A stretch of DNA of 64,000 nt. Source: Photobacterium indicum (GTDB taxonomy: Bacteria > Pseudomonadota > Gammaproteobacteria > Enterobacterales > Vibrionaceae). The notes under the pieces were generated by a model. The model saw nothing but the letters and a program-made list of their open reading frames with translations, did not search any database and was not told the DNA's origin. This document shows, in pieces, positions 9,632-19,216 of the stretch; positions within the stretch are counted from its first letter, which is position 1; every line of letters starts with the position of its first letter. The position numbers and the translations under genes are program-made. The DNA is taken from assembly GCF_003026215.1 (NCBI RefSeq), contig NZ_PYOC01000009.1:141570-205569 (forward strand), given 5' to 3'.

Positions 9632-10144
9632 ATGCCAAGACAACTTATTAAACGTTTTTTACCAAATCACGAAACAATTAAGCGCCAAAAAGCACTTAAA
9701 ATTTTCGGTAATGTGCTTTATAACCCGAACCTATGGTGCCTTAATCGCCGCTCTGCTTCGGGTGCTTTTGCTGTGGGTCTGTTTATGGCGTTTGTTCCAC
9801 TGCCCAGCCAGATGATAATGGCGGCCGGACTCGCCATTCTGTTTGGTGTAAACCTCCCTCTTTCTATTGTATTAGTGTGGATTAGCAACCCTATTACGAT
9901 GCCCGTATTATTTTATGGTGCGTATAAGGTTGGGGCTTGGTTGATGAACTCACCACCACAGCCATTCCATTTTGAGCTGTCTTGGGAGTTCCTGCTTCAC
10001 CAAATGAGCCAGATAGGTCCACCTTTTATGCTTGGCTGTTTTACTACTGGCATTGCTTTTTCTTTAATCGGTTACTTTGGTATTCGCGGTTTATGGCGTT
10101 ACTCGGTAGTAAGAAGCTGGAAGAAACGTAAATTTCGCAACTAA
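9632..10144 (+). CDS. DUF2062 domain membrane protein
   Basis: A 170-residue protein of the DUF2062 family, whose function is not established. It starts with a basic cytoplasmic stretch (residues 1-40), followed by SASGAFAVGLFMAFVPLPSQM (~46-66), the family's characteristic segment, and three to four hydrophobic segments up to residue ~155, then a basic tail. It is divergent from comEC, 116 bp away, and ends at an intrinsic terminator, so it looks monocistronic. ATG at 9632 is the only plausible start. Confidence 0.85.
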   Translation: MPRQLIKRFLPNHETIKRQKALKIFGNVLYNPNLWCLNRRSASGAFAVGLFMAFVPLPSQMIMAAGLAILFGVNLPLSIVLVWISNPITMPVLFYGAYKVGAWLMNSPPQPFHFELSWEFLLHQMSQIGPPFMLGCFTTGIAFSLIGYFGIRGLWRYSVVRSWKKRKFRN

Positions 10145-10190
10145 GACTCATTTAGAAACCCAATAAGTATTGAATGCTGCATTTCACTAA

Positions 10191-10213
10191 AACCTCGTTC
10201 GCGGGGTTTTTTT
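10191..10213 (+). terminator. Intrinsic terminator after the DUF2062 gene
   Basis: Stem AACCTCG (10191-10197) and CGGGGTT (10202-10208) with one G-T pair, closed by a TTCG tetraloop and followed by seven T. The rest of the 336-bp gap 10145-10480 holds a weak 7-bp hairpin (CATTCTC/GAGAGTG) and otherwise nothing I recognise. Confidence 0.9.
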
Positions 10214-10480
10214 ACGTTTATATAAATAATGCAGCAAGCAAAAAGCCACCCATTCTCTTAAAAATGAGAGTGACCACATTTACCTTAAATATGTTTGTTT
10301 TCACTACAATTATATTTTAGAGCGAGTTCACTACTGTCTATGGCTCTCCAACTCAAACGCCTCAATGGGTACTCTTTACACCCAAATACTTCATTCTATT
10401 GCAGCCCGCCCCATAAACAGATTGCTTTTATTTTCAAACTTGAGTAAAAGACATGAGGCTTTCATTTCTGAGCAATTACC

Positions 10481-10858
10481 TTGCGTAAAATATTTAACTA
10501 TTTTTTACTCAGTACTTTTTTAGTATTGGCGATAACAGTCAATGTCACGGAAAGCAGCCAGCAAGCAACAAGCAATCCAGTACATTTTTCGCATACTCTT
10601 ATTCAGAATGATAATCACGACGCCTATATTTCAACCCAGCGTAGCTTTCGTGTTGAACAAAAAAGACAATGGAGGCCTCTCCCGGCATCGTTGCACAATA
10701 TTCAGTACTATCTCTACTTTTCAGCTCGATTATCGGCGGCGAATAAAATAGCAGAGCAAACGCTAACAAAGTTGTTCTCCTTGTCTGAGCGGCGACATGT
10801 ACTTAACGGCCAGCATTTTAACAACCTACAGTACAAATTTATTCACACACGAGCATAA
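10481..10858 (+). CDS. Small secreted hypothetical protein
   Basis: A 125-residue open frame that I do not recognise. It starts at a TTG (10481); no in-frame ATG lies near, and the ribosome binding site is weak, so the start is uncertain. The first ~24 residues (basic MRKIF, then FLLSTFLVLAITVNV) read as a Sec signal peptide or membrane anchor. The mature part is polar, rich in Gln, His, Arg and Asn, and has no Cys. It lies 60 bp before the DedA gene on the same strand and could be co-transcribed with it. No catalytic motif is visible. It may be a lineage-specific periplasmic protein, or a decayed frame. Confidence 0.45.
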   Translation: MRKIFNYFLLSTFLVLAITVNVTESSQQATSNPVHFSHTLIQNDNHDAYISTQRSFRVEQKRQWRPLPASLHNIQYYLYFSARLSAANKIAEQTLTKLFSLSERRHVLNGQHFNNLQYKFIHTRA

Positions 10859-10918
10859 CGCCCCCTTTCAACTCGCTATTTATTTATAAATTTAATTAAT
10901 AACAGAAAGGTAACCCGT

Positions 10919-11584
10919 ATGTTCGAGTCATTCATGGCTATTTTCTCGGCACTATGGCATCAAAATTTTAGTATTCTAGAAAACCCTGAAAGCATCGCAA
11001 TGATCTATTTTTGCGTAACATTTGTCATTTTCTTAGAGAGTGCATTATTACCTGCAGCACCTTTGCCGTGCGACAGTATCGTCATTTTAGCTGGCACATT
11101 AGGTGCGATGGGAATCATTGATTTTAAGGTTATCGTCTTACTGCTTACACTCGCAGCTGCAATTGGAAGCTGGGTTGCTTATATGCAGGGGCGATGGCTA
11201 AAGCATTTGCCTAAAGTACAGTCTTGGGTAAATTTAGTTCCGGCACACCGAATGAAAACGGTTGATAACCTGCTTTTTCGTCACGGTTTAATTGCACTCT
11301 TTATAGCCCGCTTTATTCCTGTCGTACGTTCTCTATTGCCTTTGATGATGGGAATACGGATTAAGAATCAAGTGCACTTTTTTCGCTTTGCTTGGTTAAG
11401 CGCCATCGCCTGGGTGTTACTACTCACTGGCATAGGTTATTCGCTCACCTTCTTACCCGAGAAAGTTGCCCATATTGCAACGGTAGGACTCATGTTAGCG
11501 CCATTTGCAACCCTAGGATTGGGCATTATGACTCTCATCATCAGCTGGGTTATAAAGAAAGATAAGAAGCCCACTTCAATCTGA
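10919..11584 (+). CDS. DedA family membrane protein
   Basis: A 221-residue protein of the DedA/SNARE-associated (VTT domain) family. Family members act as phospholipid scramblases or flippases, for example for undecaprenyl phosphate. Hydrophobic segments lie at ~25-45, ~50-90, ~140-175 and ~185-212. FLESALLPAAPLPCDSIVILAG (~39-60) and the arginine-bearing IARFIPVVRSLLPLMMG near 137-153 are the hallmark motifs. AGAAAGKG-type ribosome binding (AGAAAGG) precedes the ATG. It ends at a bidirectional terminator shared with lolE. Which DedA subgroup it belongs to, and so its lipid substrate, cannot be told from here. Confidence 0.9.
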   Translation: MFESFMAIFSALWHQNFSILENPESIAMIYFCVTFVIFLESALLPAAPLPCDSIVILAGTLGAMGIIDFKVIVLLLTLAAAIGSWVAYMQGRWLKHLPKVQSWVNLVPAHRMKTVDNLLFRHGLIALFIARFIPVVRSLLPLMMGIRIKNQVHFFRFAWLSAIAWVLLLTGIGYSLTFLPEKVAHIATVGLMLAPFATLGLGIMTLIISWVIKKDKKPTSI

Positions 11585-11611
11585 AGAGATTAATCAACCT
11601 TCTCCTTAAAC

Positions 11612-11640
11612 AAAAAAAACCGTCGCAATGACGGTTTTTT
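11612..11640. terminator. Bidirectional terminator between dedA-type gene and lolE
   Basis: Stem AAACCGTC (11617-11624) with GACGGTTT (11630-11637), A run on the left and T run on the right, so it can end transcription from both converging genes. Confidence 0.9.
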
Positions 11641-11683
11641 ACTCATAGCAACCTAGATAAGTATTACGAGCTAAAACAATATG

Positions 11684-12928
11684 TTACTTAGCGCTCAACA
11701 CCAATGCTGGTTGTAAGGCGCTTGCCCTGCGTGCGGGGTACCAGGTCGCTAGTAAACTTAAAATAATGGCCGTTATAGCAACAACTACAACATCATTAAT
11801 CGCCAACTCGGTTGGTAAAAAATCCACAAAGTAGATGTCACCTGATAAAAACTGGTGTCCGATCAGCGTTTCGAGCCCTTTAACCAAGCTCGTCAGGTTT
11901 ACTGCCACTAAAGAACCAATAATCGACCCAACAAGGCTACCGACAACACCGGATAATAAGCCATGCCAAATGAAGATGGATTTCACCAGACCATCAGTGG
12001 CCCCCATTGTTCGAAGAATCGCAATGTCTGGCGCTCGATCTTTTACAGACATCATCAAGGTTGAGATAATATTAAAGCAGGCAACACCAATCACAAGTAT
12101 CATCACCAAATACATAATGGTGCGCACCATCTGAATGTCTCGATACAAGTAGCCATATTTCTGTGTCCAACTTTTTAAATAGACGTACACAGGCAAGGTA
12201 AAGCCGACTTCTCTAACAATAGATTGAGCATCAAGCACATTATCGACATTCAACGAAATTCCCGAGACTCCCTCGCCCATCGATAAATACTGCTGAGCAT
12301 CAGCTAACGGTATAATCGCAAAGTTATGATCAATCTGACCACCAAGTGCTAATAATCCAGACACTTGTAAACGAATACGATGTGGTGAACGGAGCTTTTT
12401 CTCTGGGTCGGAATTAGGGATCATCGCTGTAATCCAATCTCCCACGCCGATCTGCAATTTTTGAGCAACACCTTGCCCTAAGATAATCTGCTTATTCCCC
12501 GCAGCAAAATTCTGCCAAGCATTATCTTTTACATACTGTGGTAACGCACTGACTTGTATTTCATCTTCAGGTTTTACGCCACGCACTTCTACCGCTTTTA
12601 GATTAATGCCTTTTTCAAGTAAAGCAGTAAATGAAACATACGGCGCCGCACCCGTTACTCGCGGATGTTTTTTCACCGTTTCAAGTATGGGCTGCCAATC
12701 GTTCAAAGGGGCTTTGACTGCTTCTAGTTCACCATGAGGAATAACCGCTAATACGCGGTTTTGTAATTCACGTTCAAAGCCATTCATTGCCGATAACCCA
12801 ATGATAATGACAGCGACACCAACAGCGATACCCAAAATAGAAGAGATTGAAATGAACGATACCATGCGGTTTCGTTGTTTCGCTCGGCTAAAACGGCTAC
12901 CGATATAAAGAGATAAAGGTCGAAACAT
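11684..12928 (-). CDS. lolE: Lipoprotein-releasing system transmembrane protein LolE
   Basis: One of the two membrane subunits of the LolCDE ABC complex, which releases outer-membrane lipoproteins from the inner membrane to LolA. It has 414 residues. Membrane segment ~25-50, a large periplasmic domain to ~270, then three membrane segments (~270-300, ~320-345, ~380-405). The segment GVAVIIIGLSAMNGFERELQ and the C-terminal SLLATWYPARRASALQPA match E. coli LolE more than LolC. Its ATG overlaps the lolD stop by one base. Third gene of lolC-lolD-lolE. Confidence 0.95.
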   Translation of the reverse strand: MFRPLSLYIGSRFSRAKQRNRMVSFISISSILGIAVGVAVIIIGLSAMNGFERELQNRVLAVIPHGELEAVKAPLNDWQPILETVKKHPRVTGAAPYVSFTALLEKGINLKAVEVRGVKPEDEIQVSALPQYVKDNAWQNFAAGNKQIILGQGVAQKLQIGVGDWITAMIPNSDPEKKLRSPHRIRLQVSGLLALGGQIDHNFAIIPLADAQQYLSMGEGVSGISLNVDNVLDAQSIVREVGFTLPVYVYLKSWTQKYGYLYRDIQMVRTIMYLVMILVIGVACFNIISTLMMSVKDRAPDIAILRTMGATDGLVKSIFIWHGLLSGVVGSLVGSIIGSLVAVNLTSLVKGLETLIGHQFLSGDIYFVDFLPTELAINDVVVVAITAIILSLLATWYPARRASALQPALVLSAK

Positions 12929-13617
12929 TAAACTACCTCAACCTGAACCAAGTTACCGTCTTGCATATGCATACAACGATCTAGCTTCGCCGCTAATTCA
13001 TTATCATGAGTAACCACTAAAAAGGCCGTACCCGACTCTTTATTTAACTTACACATTAGATCATAGATTTCGAGTGCCGTTTTATGATCTAGGTTACCCG
13101 TAGGTTCGTCAGCCAATACAATTGATGGGTTATTGACTAATGCACGAGCAAAGGCAACACGTTGACGTTCACCACCACTCAATTCGGAAGGTCGGTGCTC
13201 ATAGCGGTGACTAAGACCAACCATGTCTAAAATAGATTTTGCTTTTGACTCAGCTTTATCTGTAGCCATGCCGCCGATTAATAGTGGCATGGCGACATTT
13301 TCCATCGCACTAAAATCGGCAAGCAAATGATGAAACTGATAAACAAATCCTATTTCCTGATTTCGAATTTTCGCTTGTTTATTCGCGCTCATCGAATTCA
13401 ATTTCTGACCTTTAAAAAACACATCACCGTCACTGGGTTCATCAAGTGCACCTAGTAAGTGTAATAACGTGCTTTTTCCTGAGCCTGAAGAGCCAACAAT
13501 TGCGACTAATTCATTGGATTCAATGGCAAAGCTCACCCCTTTCAACACTTCAGTTTCAAGCTGAGCTTCGCGATAGATTTTACGTAAACCATGACAAACT
13601 AATAACGAATTACTCAT
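12928..13617 (-). CDS. lolD: Lipoprotein-releasing ABC ATPase LolD
   Basis: The ATPase of LolCDE, attached to the inner face of the cytoplasmic membrane. It has 229 residues with Walker A GSSGSGKST near residue 42, signature LSGGERQRVAFARAL near 145 and Walker B IVLADEPTGNLD near 165. FHHLLADFSAMENVAMPLL is the LolD-specific segment near 95-113. I chose the ATG at 13617 (MSNSLL), which gives the normal LolD N-terminus and an 8-base overlap with lolC; the frame stays open 20 codons further upstream inside lolC but those residues have no counterpart in LolD. Confidence 0.96.
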   Translation of the reverse strand: MSNSLLVCHGLRKIYREAQLETEVLKGVSFAIESNELVAIVGSSGSGKSTLLHLLGALDEPSDGDVFFKGQKLNSMSANKQAKIRNQEIGFVYQFHHLLADFSAMENVAMPLLIGGMATDKAESKAKSILDMVGLSHRYEHRPSELSGGERQRVAFARALVNNPSIVLADEPTGNLDHKTALEIYDLMCKLNKESGTAFLVVTHDNELAAKLDRCMHMQDGNLVQVEVV

Positions 13618-14818
13618 AACGCAATGCCTCAGCAGGACGAACAGATGCCGCACGATAAGAAGGGAAAATAGTGGCAATAAGACTTAACAAAATAGCACCT
13701 AAAATAACAAATATAACCTGTAACGGTTCAATTACGACTGGTAGAGACCCACCCGCCATAAGATATTGCACACCAAAAACGGACATAACCGTGTTCAAAT
13801 TCGCCGCCAGTAATATGCCTAGCACACCACCACTCACGGCACCAATAACACCACTACTTGCACCTTGAACCATAAATACCATCAGCACTTGGCGGTTAGT
13901 CATACCTTGGGTTTTTAAAATGGCGACTTCTGCTTGCTTCTCCATCACCACCATAATCAGGGCTGAAATGATGTTAAATGCAGCGACACCAATGATCAGC
14001 CCAAGCATTAAGCCCATCATATTCTTTTCCATTTTAACGGCTTGAAACAGCTCACCGCGTTGTTCTCGCCAATCAGACCATTGCCAATCATTCGGCATAG
14101 GTACTTGAGCAAGTTCAGTCACAGCAAAAGGATCATCGAGGAATAATCGCCACCCCGTCATTTGATCAGCTTTATAACGAAGTAATTTTCCTGCGTCTTG
14201 CATATTGGTAAGAATAAGTTGCTTATCAACATCAGAGCCCGTGTCGAAGAAACCTTCAATAGTAAAGTTACGTTGGCTAGGAATACGCCCTAATGGTGTG
14301 TACTGGCTCGCACTGGTTACCATAAGGCGAATTTTATCACCCACTTGCACCCCAAGCTGATTGGCTAACGCTTGACCAATAATAACCCGATAGCTACCCG
14401 GTACTAGGTTATCTAGTTTTCCTACCGTCATGTGCATTGCTATAGGCTCAAAATAACTAGGATCAATCCCTATCATATTACCAGCCGCTAAAGACGATGC
14501 ACTTTGCAGTACCGCTTCACCGCGGGTGATCGGCGTAACATGAGTAACATGGGATAATTGTTGCAATGATTGGGGGGCGGTATCTGATACAGGCATGCGC
14601 CCATCATCTTGAGAAATAACAGCTTGAGGTAAAACACCTAAAATTCGGTCTTTTAGTTGTTGCTCAAAGCCATTCATAACGGAAAGTACAGTCACTAAAG
14701 ACAGCACACCAATGGTGATACCTGCAGTGGACATATATGATACAAAGCGACTGAATCGGTCACCTGAACGACCACGCAGATAGCGTAGACCGATAAAGAA
14801 AGATACTGGATGAAACAT
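13610..14818 (-). CDS. lolC: Lipoprotein-releasing system transmembrane protein LolC
   Basis: The membrane subunit of LolCDE that recruits LolA. It has 402 residues. The N-terminus MFHPVSFFIGLRYLRGRSGD and the segment VLSVMNGFEQQLKDRILGVLPQA agree with E. coli LolC. The first membrane segment is ~25-48, the periplasmic domain runs to ~260, and three C-terminal segments follow. It is the first gene of the lol operon, divergent from the PilZ-like gene with a ~250-bp gap holding both promoters. Confidence 0.95.
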   Translation of the reverse strand: MFHPVSFFIGLRYLRGRSGDRFSRFVSYMSTAGITIGVLSLVTVLSVMNGFEQQLKDRILGVLPQAVISQDDGRMPVSDTAPQSLQQLSHVTHVTPITRGEAVLQSASSLAAGNMIGIDPSYFEPIAMHMTVGKLDNLVPGSYRVIIGQALANQLGVQVGDKIRLMVTSASQYTPLGRIPSQRNFTIEGFFDTGSDVDKQLILTNMQDAGKLLRYKADQMTGWRLFLDDPFAVTELAQVPMPNDWQWSDWREQRGELFQAVKMEKNMMGLMLGLIIGVAAFNIISALIMVVMEKQAEVAILKTQGMTNRQVLMVFMVQGASSGVIGAVSGGVLGILLAANLNTVMSVFGVQYLMAGGSLPVVIEPLQVIFVILGAILLSLIATIFPSYRAASVRPAEALRYE

Positions 14819-15066
14819 AGGTTAGAGAAACCATCCCTTGTCTAGAGTAAAGAAAGAATACCCGTTGCTGCCTTTGATTACCATGCAACAACGTAAAACT
14901 AATGTAAAAACAGAGAGTAAAAAACGTACAGTCAGATGTGTTTACTTGCTCGAATGCAATACCTAAGTAATAATCGAGTAATTATGAATAAATACTAACA
15001 CTCGCATAGCTGTTCGACCTGTAATACAGGGAATAGTTGCGAATGTTAATTAATAACGAGAGCGAC

Positions 15067-15663
15067 ATGGAACAGGACGAATATTTTTCAGTCCATACAG
15101 GGCTAACCATAAACGTAGAACCTCTGGCTAGCGATGAGTGCTTGCCTGATGAACAAACGTTTATTCAGGAAATCCCCCCTTTATTTCGTGTCGCCAGCGA
15201 GTGCAGCGGTTTAGAAGAAAGTGCAGAGCGCACGCTTAAGGGGTTTGGTAAAGAAGACAGTAAAGCATTACTGACTTACCTTGCAGCCCAAAACAGTAAA
15301 ATAAATTTACTGCTTTCTTTTGTATTATCTCAACAAGATAACCCTAATTTTCGTTATATTACCGACAGTTTTGGTGCTAGTCAGCTTACCTTTGTTTCAG
15401 GTTCTCCTTTTACTGTTGGCACATCTGTTAGAGTAAAGCTGTTTCTTGAGCAGCCACCCGCTGCAATATACTGTTATGCAAACGTAACAGCATGTGGAAC
15501 TAAAGTGCATGAAGACGACTCAGATGAAAAGCAAACTCAATATGAGATCACTCTGCGCTATAACCGTTTACAAGAAGATGACCGTGATCTTCTGATCCGT
15601 GCTGCTTTGCATATTCAGCAAAAATTACTGCGCATACGCGCCCAACAGCGAACAGAATCATAA
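15067..15663 (+). CDS. PilZ-like protein encoded upstream of mfd
   Basis: A ~198-residue soluble protein in the position where Vibrio species carry a PilZ-family gene directly before mfd. The N-terminal ~100 residues are helical-looking and Asp/Glu rich; the C-terminal ~100 (from FRYITDSFGASQLTF to the end) resemble a PilZ beta-barrel with a final helix. The canonical c-di-GMP motif RxxxR is not visible, and DSFGAS is at best a remnant of the second motif, so it may not bind c-di-GMP. The start at 15067 follows GAGAG at 15058; ATG 15043 and TTG 15037 are alternatives. Family assignment rests mainly on context. The stop lies nine bases before mfd, so they probably share a transcript. Confidence 0.65.
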   Translation: MEQDEYFSVHTGLTINVEPLASDECLPDEQTFIQEIPPLFRVASECSGLEESAERTLKGFGKEDSKALLTYLAAQNSKINLLLSFVLSQQDNPNFRYITDSFGASQLTFVSGSPFTVGTSVRVKLFLEQPPAAIYCYANVTACGTKVHEDDSDEKQTQYEITLRYNRLQEDDRDLLIRAALHIQQKLLRIRAQQRTES

Positions 15664-15672
15664 GTTAATCAC

Positions 15673-18600
15673 ATGAAAGCATTATCATTACTCTCACTGC
15701 CCCTGCCGAGTAAAAAAGGGGATAACCGTTTCATTGGTAACCTATCTGGTGCTGCTTTGGCACTGTCTGTCGCTGAACTGTCTCACGCACATCAAGGCCC
15801 TGTCCTTGCTGTTGTGCCTGATACGCAAACAGCGCTGCGCCTACAACCAGAAATTAGTCAGTTCACGTCTGTCGACGTGAACGTATTTCCTGATTGGGAA
15901 ACACTGCCATACGATAACTTCTCGCCACACCAAGATATTACGTCTGATCGTCTGGCGCGTTTATACAAGTTACCCACTCAGTCTGATGGCATTATTCTGG
16001 TGCCTATTAGTACCTTATTGCAGCGTTTAACACCCCGTGATTACCTTCGCAAGCATGCTTTAATTGTACGTAATGGTGATCGCCTATCACTTGATAAGCT
16101 TCGTTTACAGCTAGAAGCATCTGGCTATCGCCATGCCGAACAAGTAATGGAACATGGCGAATATGCCAGCCGAGGTTCATTACTCGACCTATTCCCAATG
16201 GGCAGCAATCAACCCTATCGAATTGACTTTTTCGATGACGAAGTCGACTCCATTCGTCAGTTCGACCCTGAAAATCAGCGTTCAACCGGTGAAATTGATA
16301 GCATCAATTTATTACCCGCTCACGAGTTTCCAACCGATGAAATTGCAATCGAAAATTTCCGGATGCGTTGGCGTGAACGTTTTGAAGCTCGCCGTGAACC
16401 CGAATCTATCTATCAGCAAGTGAGCAAACGCACTTGGCCTGCTGGTATTGAGTATTGGCAGCCGCTGTTTTTTGAGAAAACTGAAACACTCTTCGATTAT
16501 TTACCTGATGAAACCTTATTAGTAACATTAGGGGAATTAGAGCCTTCCGTTGACCATTTCTTGGCAGATGCAGACTATCGCTTTGATCAACGTCGTGTTG
16601 ACCCATTGCGTCCTTTGCTAGAACCCAAAGAATTATGGCTAACAAAAGATGAGATGTTCCGCGGTTTTAAAACGTTACCGCAAGTTCGGATTCGTAATGA
16701 AAACGAACCCGATAAAGCAGGTCGCTACAACCCGACGTTAACGCCAATACCAGAAATAATCATTAACCAGCAACTTAAAGAACCTTTTGCAGCCCTGCGT
16801 CGTTTTACCGAGCAATTCAAAGGCAAAGTTGTCTTTTCCGTTGCATCTGAAGGCCGACGTGAAGCACTACTCGATCTATTAGCGCGTATAAAAATGCGCC
16901 CAATGGTGTGCGCAAACCTAGAAGAAGCCATTAAAGCACCAAGTGATTACACGCTGGTTATTGGTGCTGCAGAGCAAGGCTTTATTCTTGAATCGCCTTC
17001 TGTCGCGTTTATTTGTGAAAGTGATTTACTCGGTGAGCGCGTTAATCAACGCCGTCGTCGTGATGAGAAAAAAAGTGTCAATGCCGATACCATTATTCGT
17101 AACTTGGCTGAATTACAAATCGGCCAGCCCGTAGTACACATCGATCATGGTATTGGTCGCTATCAAGGTCTGCAAACATTAGAAGCCGGTGGTATAACAA
17201 CCGAATATGTCATGCTTGAATACCATGCTGGCGCAAAGCTCTATGTACCTGTTGCATCGTTACACCTGATTAGCCGTTACTCCGGCGGGGCTGATGAAAG
17301 TGCGCCGTTGCATAAACTGGGTGGTGAAGCATGGGTAAAAGCACGTAAAAAAGCCGCTGAAAAAGTACGCGATGTAGCAGCAGAATTACTCGATGTTTAC
17401 GCAAAGCGAGAACTAAAACCTGGCTTTAAATTCACGTTAGATCGAGAATCCTATGCTGATTTCTGTAGTGGCTTCCCTTTTGAAGAGACCCACGATCAAG
17501 CCTTAGCGATTAATTCCGTACTTTCAGACATGTGTCAGCCTAGAGCCATGGATCGCCTTGTGTGTGGTGACGTTGGCTTTGGTAAAACAGAAGTTGCTAT
17601 GCGTGCTGCATTTGTTGCTATTGATAACAACAAGCAAGTCACGGTATTGGTGCCCACAACATTGTTGGCACAGCAGCATTTTGAAAACTTCCGCGATCGT
17701 TTTGCCAATACGCCTGTGCGTGTTGAAGTGCTTTCTCGTTTCAAAACAGCCAAAGAACAAAAACAAGTTATGCTTGATGCCGAAGATGGCAAAATTGATA
17801 TCCTCATCGGCACACATAAATTGCTTAACGCATCAGTCAAATACCATGATTTAGGCTTGTTAGTTGTTGATGAAGAACACCGCTTTGGGGTACGTCAAAA
17901 AGAGAAAATTAAAGCCATTCGTGCTGATATTGATATTTTGACTCTAACAGCAACACCGATCCCTCGTACGCTCAATATGGCAATGAGTGGAATGCGTGAT
18001 CTATCTATCATTGCAACACCGCCTGCACGTCGCTTAGCCATTAAAACCTTTGTACGAGAACGAGACGACGCCATTGTTCGTGAAGCAGTATTACGTGAAA
18101 TAACACGTGGTGGTCAAGTTTACTTCCTGCACAATGAAGTCGATAGTATAGAGAAAACCACCGATGAATTAGCCAAGCTGATCCCAGAAGCGCGTATCAC
18201 TTTTGCCCATGGGCAAATGCGGGAACGTGAGCTCGAAAAAGTGATGGGCGATTTTTATCATCAGCGCTTCAACCTGCTCGTCTGTACAACCATAATCGAA
18301 ACCGGTATTGATATTCCGACAGCAAATACGATCATCATGAATCGTGCAGACAACCTTGGTTTAGCACAGCTACACCAACTTCGAGGGCGTGTTGGACGAT
18401 CGCACCACCAAGCCTACGCCTATTTATTAACACCACACAAAAAGCGTATGACGAAAGATGCAGTCAAACGTTTAGAGGCCATCGAATCACTGGAAGATCT
18501 TGGTGCAGGGTTCACACTCGCAACGCATGACCTTGAAATTCGTGGTGCCGGTGAATTATTAGGTGACGAACAAAGTGGGCAAATTCAATCCATTGGGTTT

Positions 18601-19128
18601 TCACTATTCATGGAAATGCTAGAGCAAGCGGTTGAAGCATTGAAAGAAGGTAAAGAGTCATCACTTGATGATCTGCTACGTAAGCAGACGGAAGTAGAGC
18701 TACGTTTACCCGCGTTACTGCCTGATGATTACATTCCAGATATCAACATGCGCTTATCATTGTACAAACGTATTGCCAGTGCGATTGATGAGCAAGATTT
18801 AAACGATTTAAAAGTCGAACTGATTGATCGGTTTGGTCTATTACCTGAAGCAACAACCAACTTGCTAACGGTAAACAATTTAAAATTAAAAGCAGCTGCA
18901 GTCGGTATTCGTCGTATTGAGGCGGGTGAAAAAGGTGGATATCTTGAATTTGAACAAGATGCCGCCATTAACCCTGTTTTTCTCGTCGGTTTACTGCAAT
19001 CAAAGCCTCAACATTACCGTATGGAAGGTCCAACCAAACTAAAAGTCATGGCACCAATGACAGATCGCAAAGAACGCATCAAGTTTGTGGACCAGCTACT
19101 AACCCAATTATCAGAAAACACAATATAA
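15673..19128 (+). CDS. mfd: Transcription-repair coupling factor Mfd
   Basis: An ATP-driven translocase that removes stalled RNA polymerase at DNA lesions and recruits UvrA. At 1151 residues it is full length. Domains in order: UvrB-like UvrA-binding part (~20-330), RNA polymerase interaction (CarD-like) domain near 476-540 with PVVHIDHGIGRYQGL, helicase core with Walker A GDVGFGKTEVAMRAAF near 632 and the DEEH box in VVDEEHRFGV near 731, translocation motif LHQLRGRVGRS near 900, and the C-terminal TRCF regulatory domain. It follows the PilZ-like gene closely. Confidence 0.98.
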   Translation: MKALSLLSLPLPSKKGDNRFIGNLSGAALALSVAELSHAHQGPVLAVVPDTQTALRLQPEISQFTSVDVNVFPDWETLPYDNFSPHQDITSDRLARLYKLPTQSDGIILVPISTLLQRLTPRDYLRKHALIVRNGDRLSLDKLRLQLEASGYRHAEQVMEHGEYASRGSLLDLFPMGSNQPYRIDFFDDEVDSIRQFDPENQRSTGEIDSINLLPAHEFPTDEIAIENFRMRWRERFEARREPESIYQQVSKRTWPAGIEYWQPLFFEKTETLFDYLPDETLLVTLGELEPSVDHFLADADYRFDQRRVDPLRPLLEPKELWLTKDEMFRGFKTLPQVRIRNENEPDKAGRYNPTLTPIPEIIINQQLKEPFAALRRFTEQFKGKVVFSVASEGRREALLDLLARIKMRPMVCANLEEAIKAPSDYTLVIGAAEQGFILESPSVAFICESDLLGERVNQRRRRDEKKSVNADTIIRNLAELQIGQPVVHIDHGIGRYQGLQTLEAGGITTEYVMLEYHAGAKLYVPVASLHLISRYSGGADESAPLHKLGGEAWVKARKKAAEKVRDVAAELLDVYAKRELKPGFKFTLDRESYADFCSGFPFEETHDQALAINSVLSDMCQPRAMDRLVCGDVGFGKTEVAMRAAFVAIDNNKQVTVLVPTTLLAQQHFENFRDRFANTPVRVEVLSRFKTAKEQKQVMLDAEDGKIDILIGTHKLLNASVKYHDLGLLVVDEEHRFGVRQKEKIKAIRADIDILTLTATPIPRTLNMAMSGMRDLSIIATPPARRLAIKTFVRERDDAIVREAVLREITRGGQVYFLHNEVDSIEKTTDELAKLIPEARITFAHGQMRERELEKVMGDFYHQRFNLLVCTTIIETGIDIPTANTIIMNRADNLGLAQLHQLRGRVGRSHHQAYAYLLTPHKKRMTKDAVKRLEAIESLEDLGAGFTLATHDLEIRGAGELLGDEQSGQIQSIGFSLFMEMLEQAVEALKEGKESSLDDLLRKQTEVELRLPALLPDDYIPDINMRLSLYKRIASAIDEQDLNDLKVELIDRFGLLPEATTNLLTVNNLKLKAAAVGIRRIEAGEKGGYLEFEQDAAINPVFLVGLLQSKPQHYRMEGPTKLKVMAPMTDRKERIKFVDQLLTQLSENTI

Positions 19129-19144
19129 TCCAAAACATACAAAC

Positions 19145-19176
19145 CAAACGGCTGACTTTACTAAATCAGCCGTTTG
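19145..19176. other. Stable hairpin between mfd and csiV
   Basis: A perfect 11-bp stem, CAAACGGCTGA (19145-19155) and TCAGCCGTTTG (19166-19176), with a ten-base loop. No T run follows on the plus strand, so it is either a weak terminator or an mRNA processing or stability element 17 bp past the mfd stop. Confidence 0.6.
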
Positions 19177-19216
19177 TATGAATTGGAAATACAAGCACTG
19201 AAGTGCGGAGATTACC

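Noticed and set aside
10542..10751. Plus-strand 69-codon frame inside the small secreted protein gene
   Set aside because: Alternative frame of the 10481-10858 candidate, without signal peptide or resemblance to any family.
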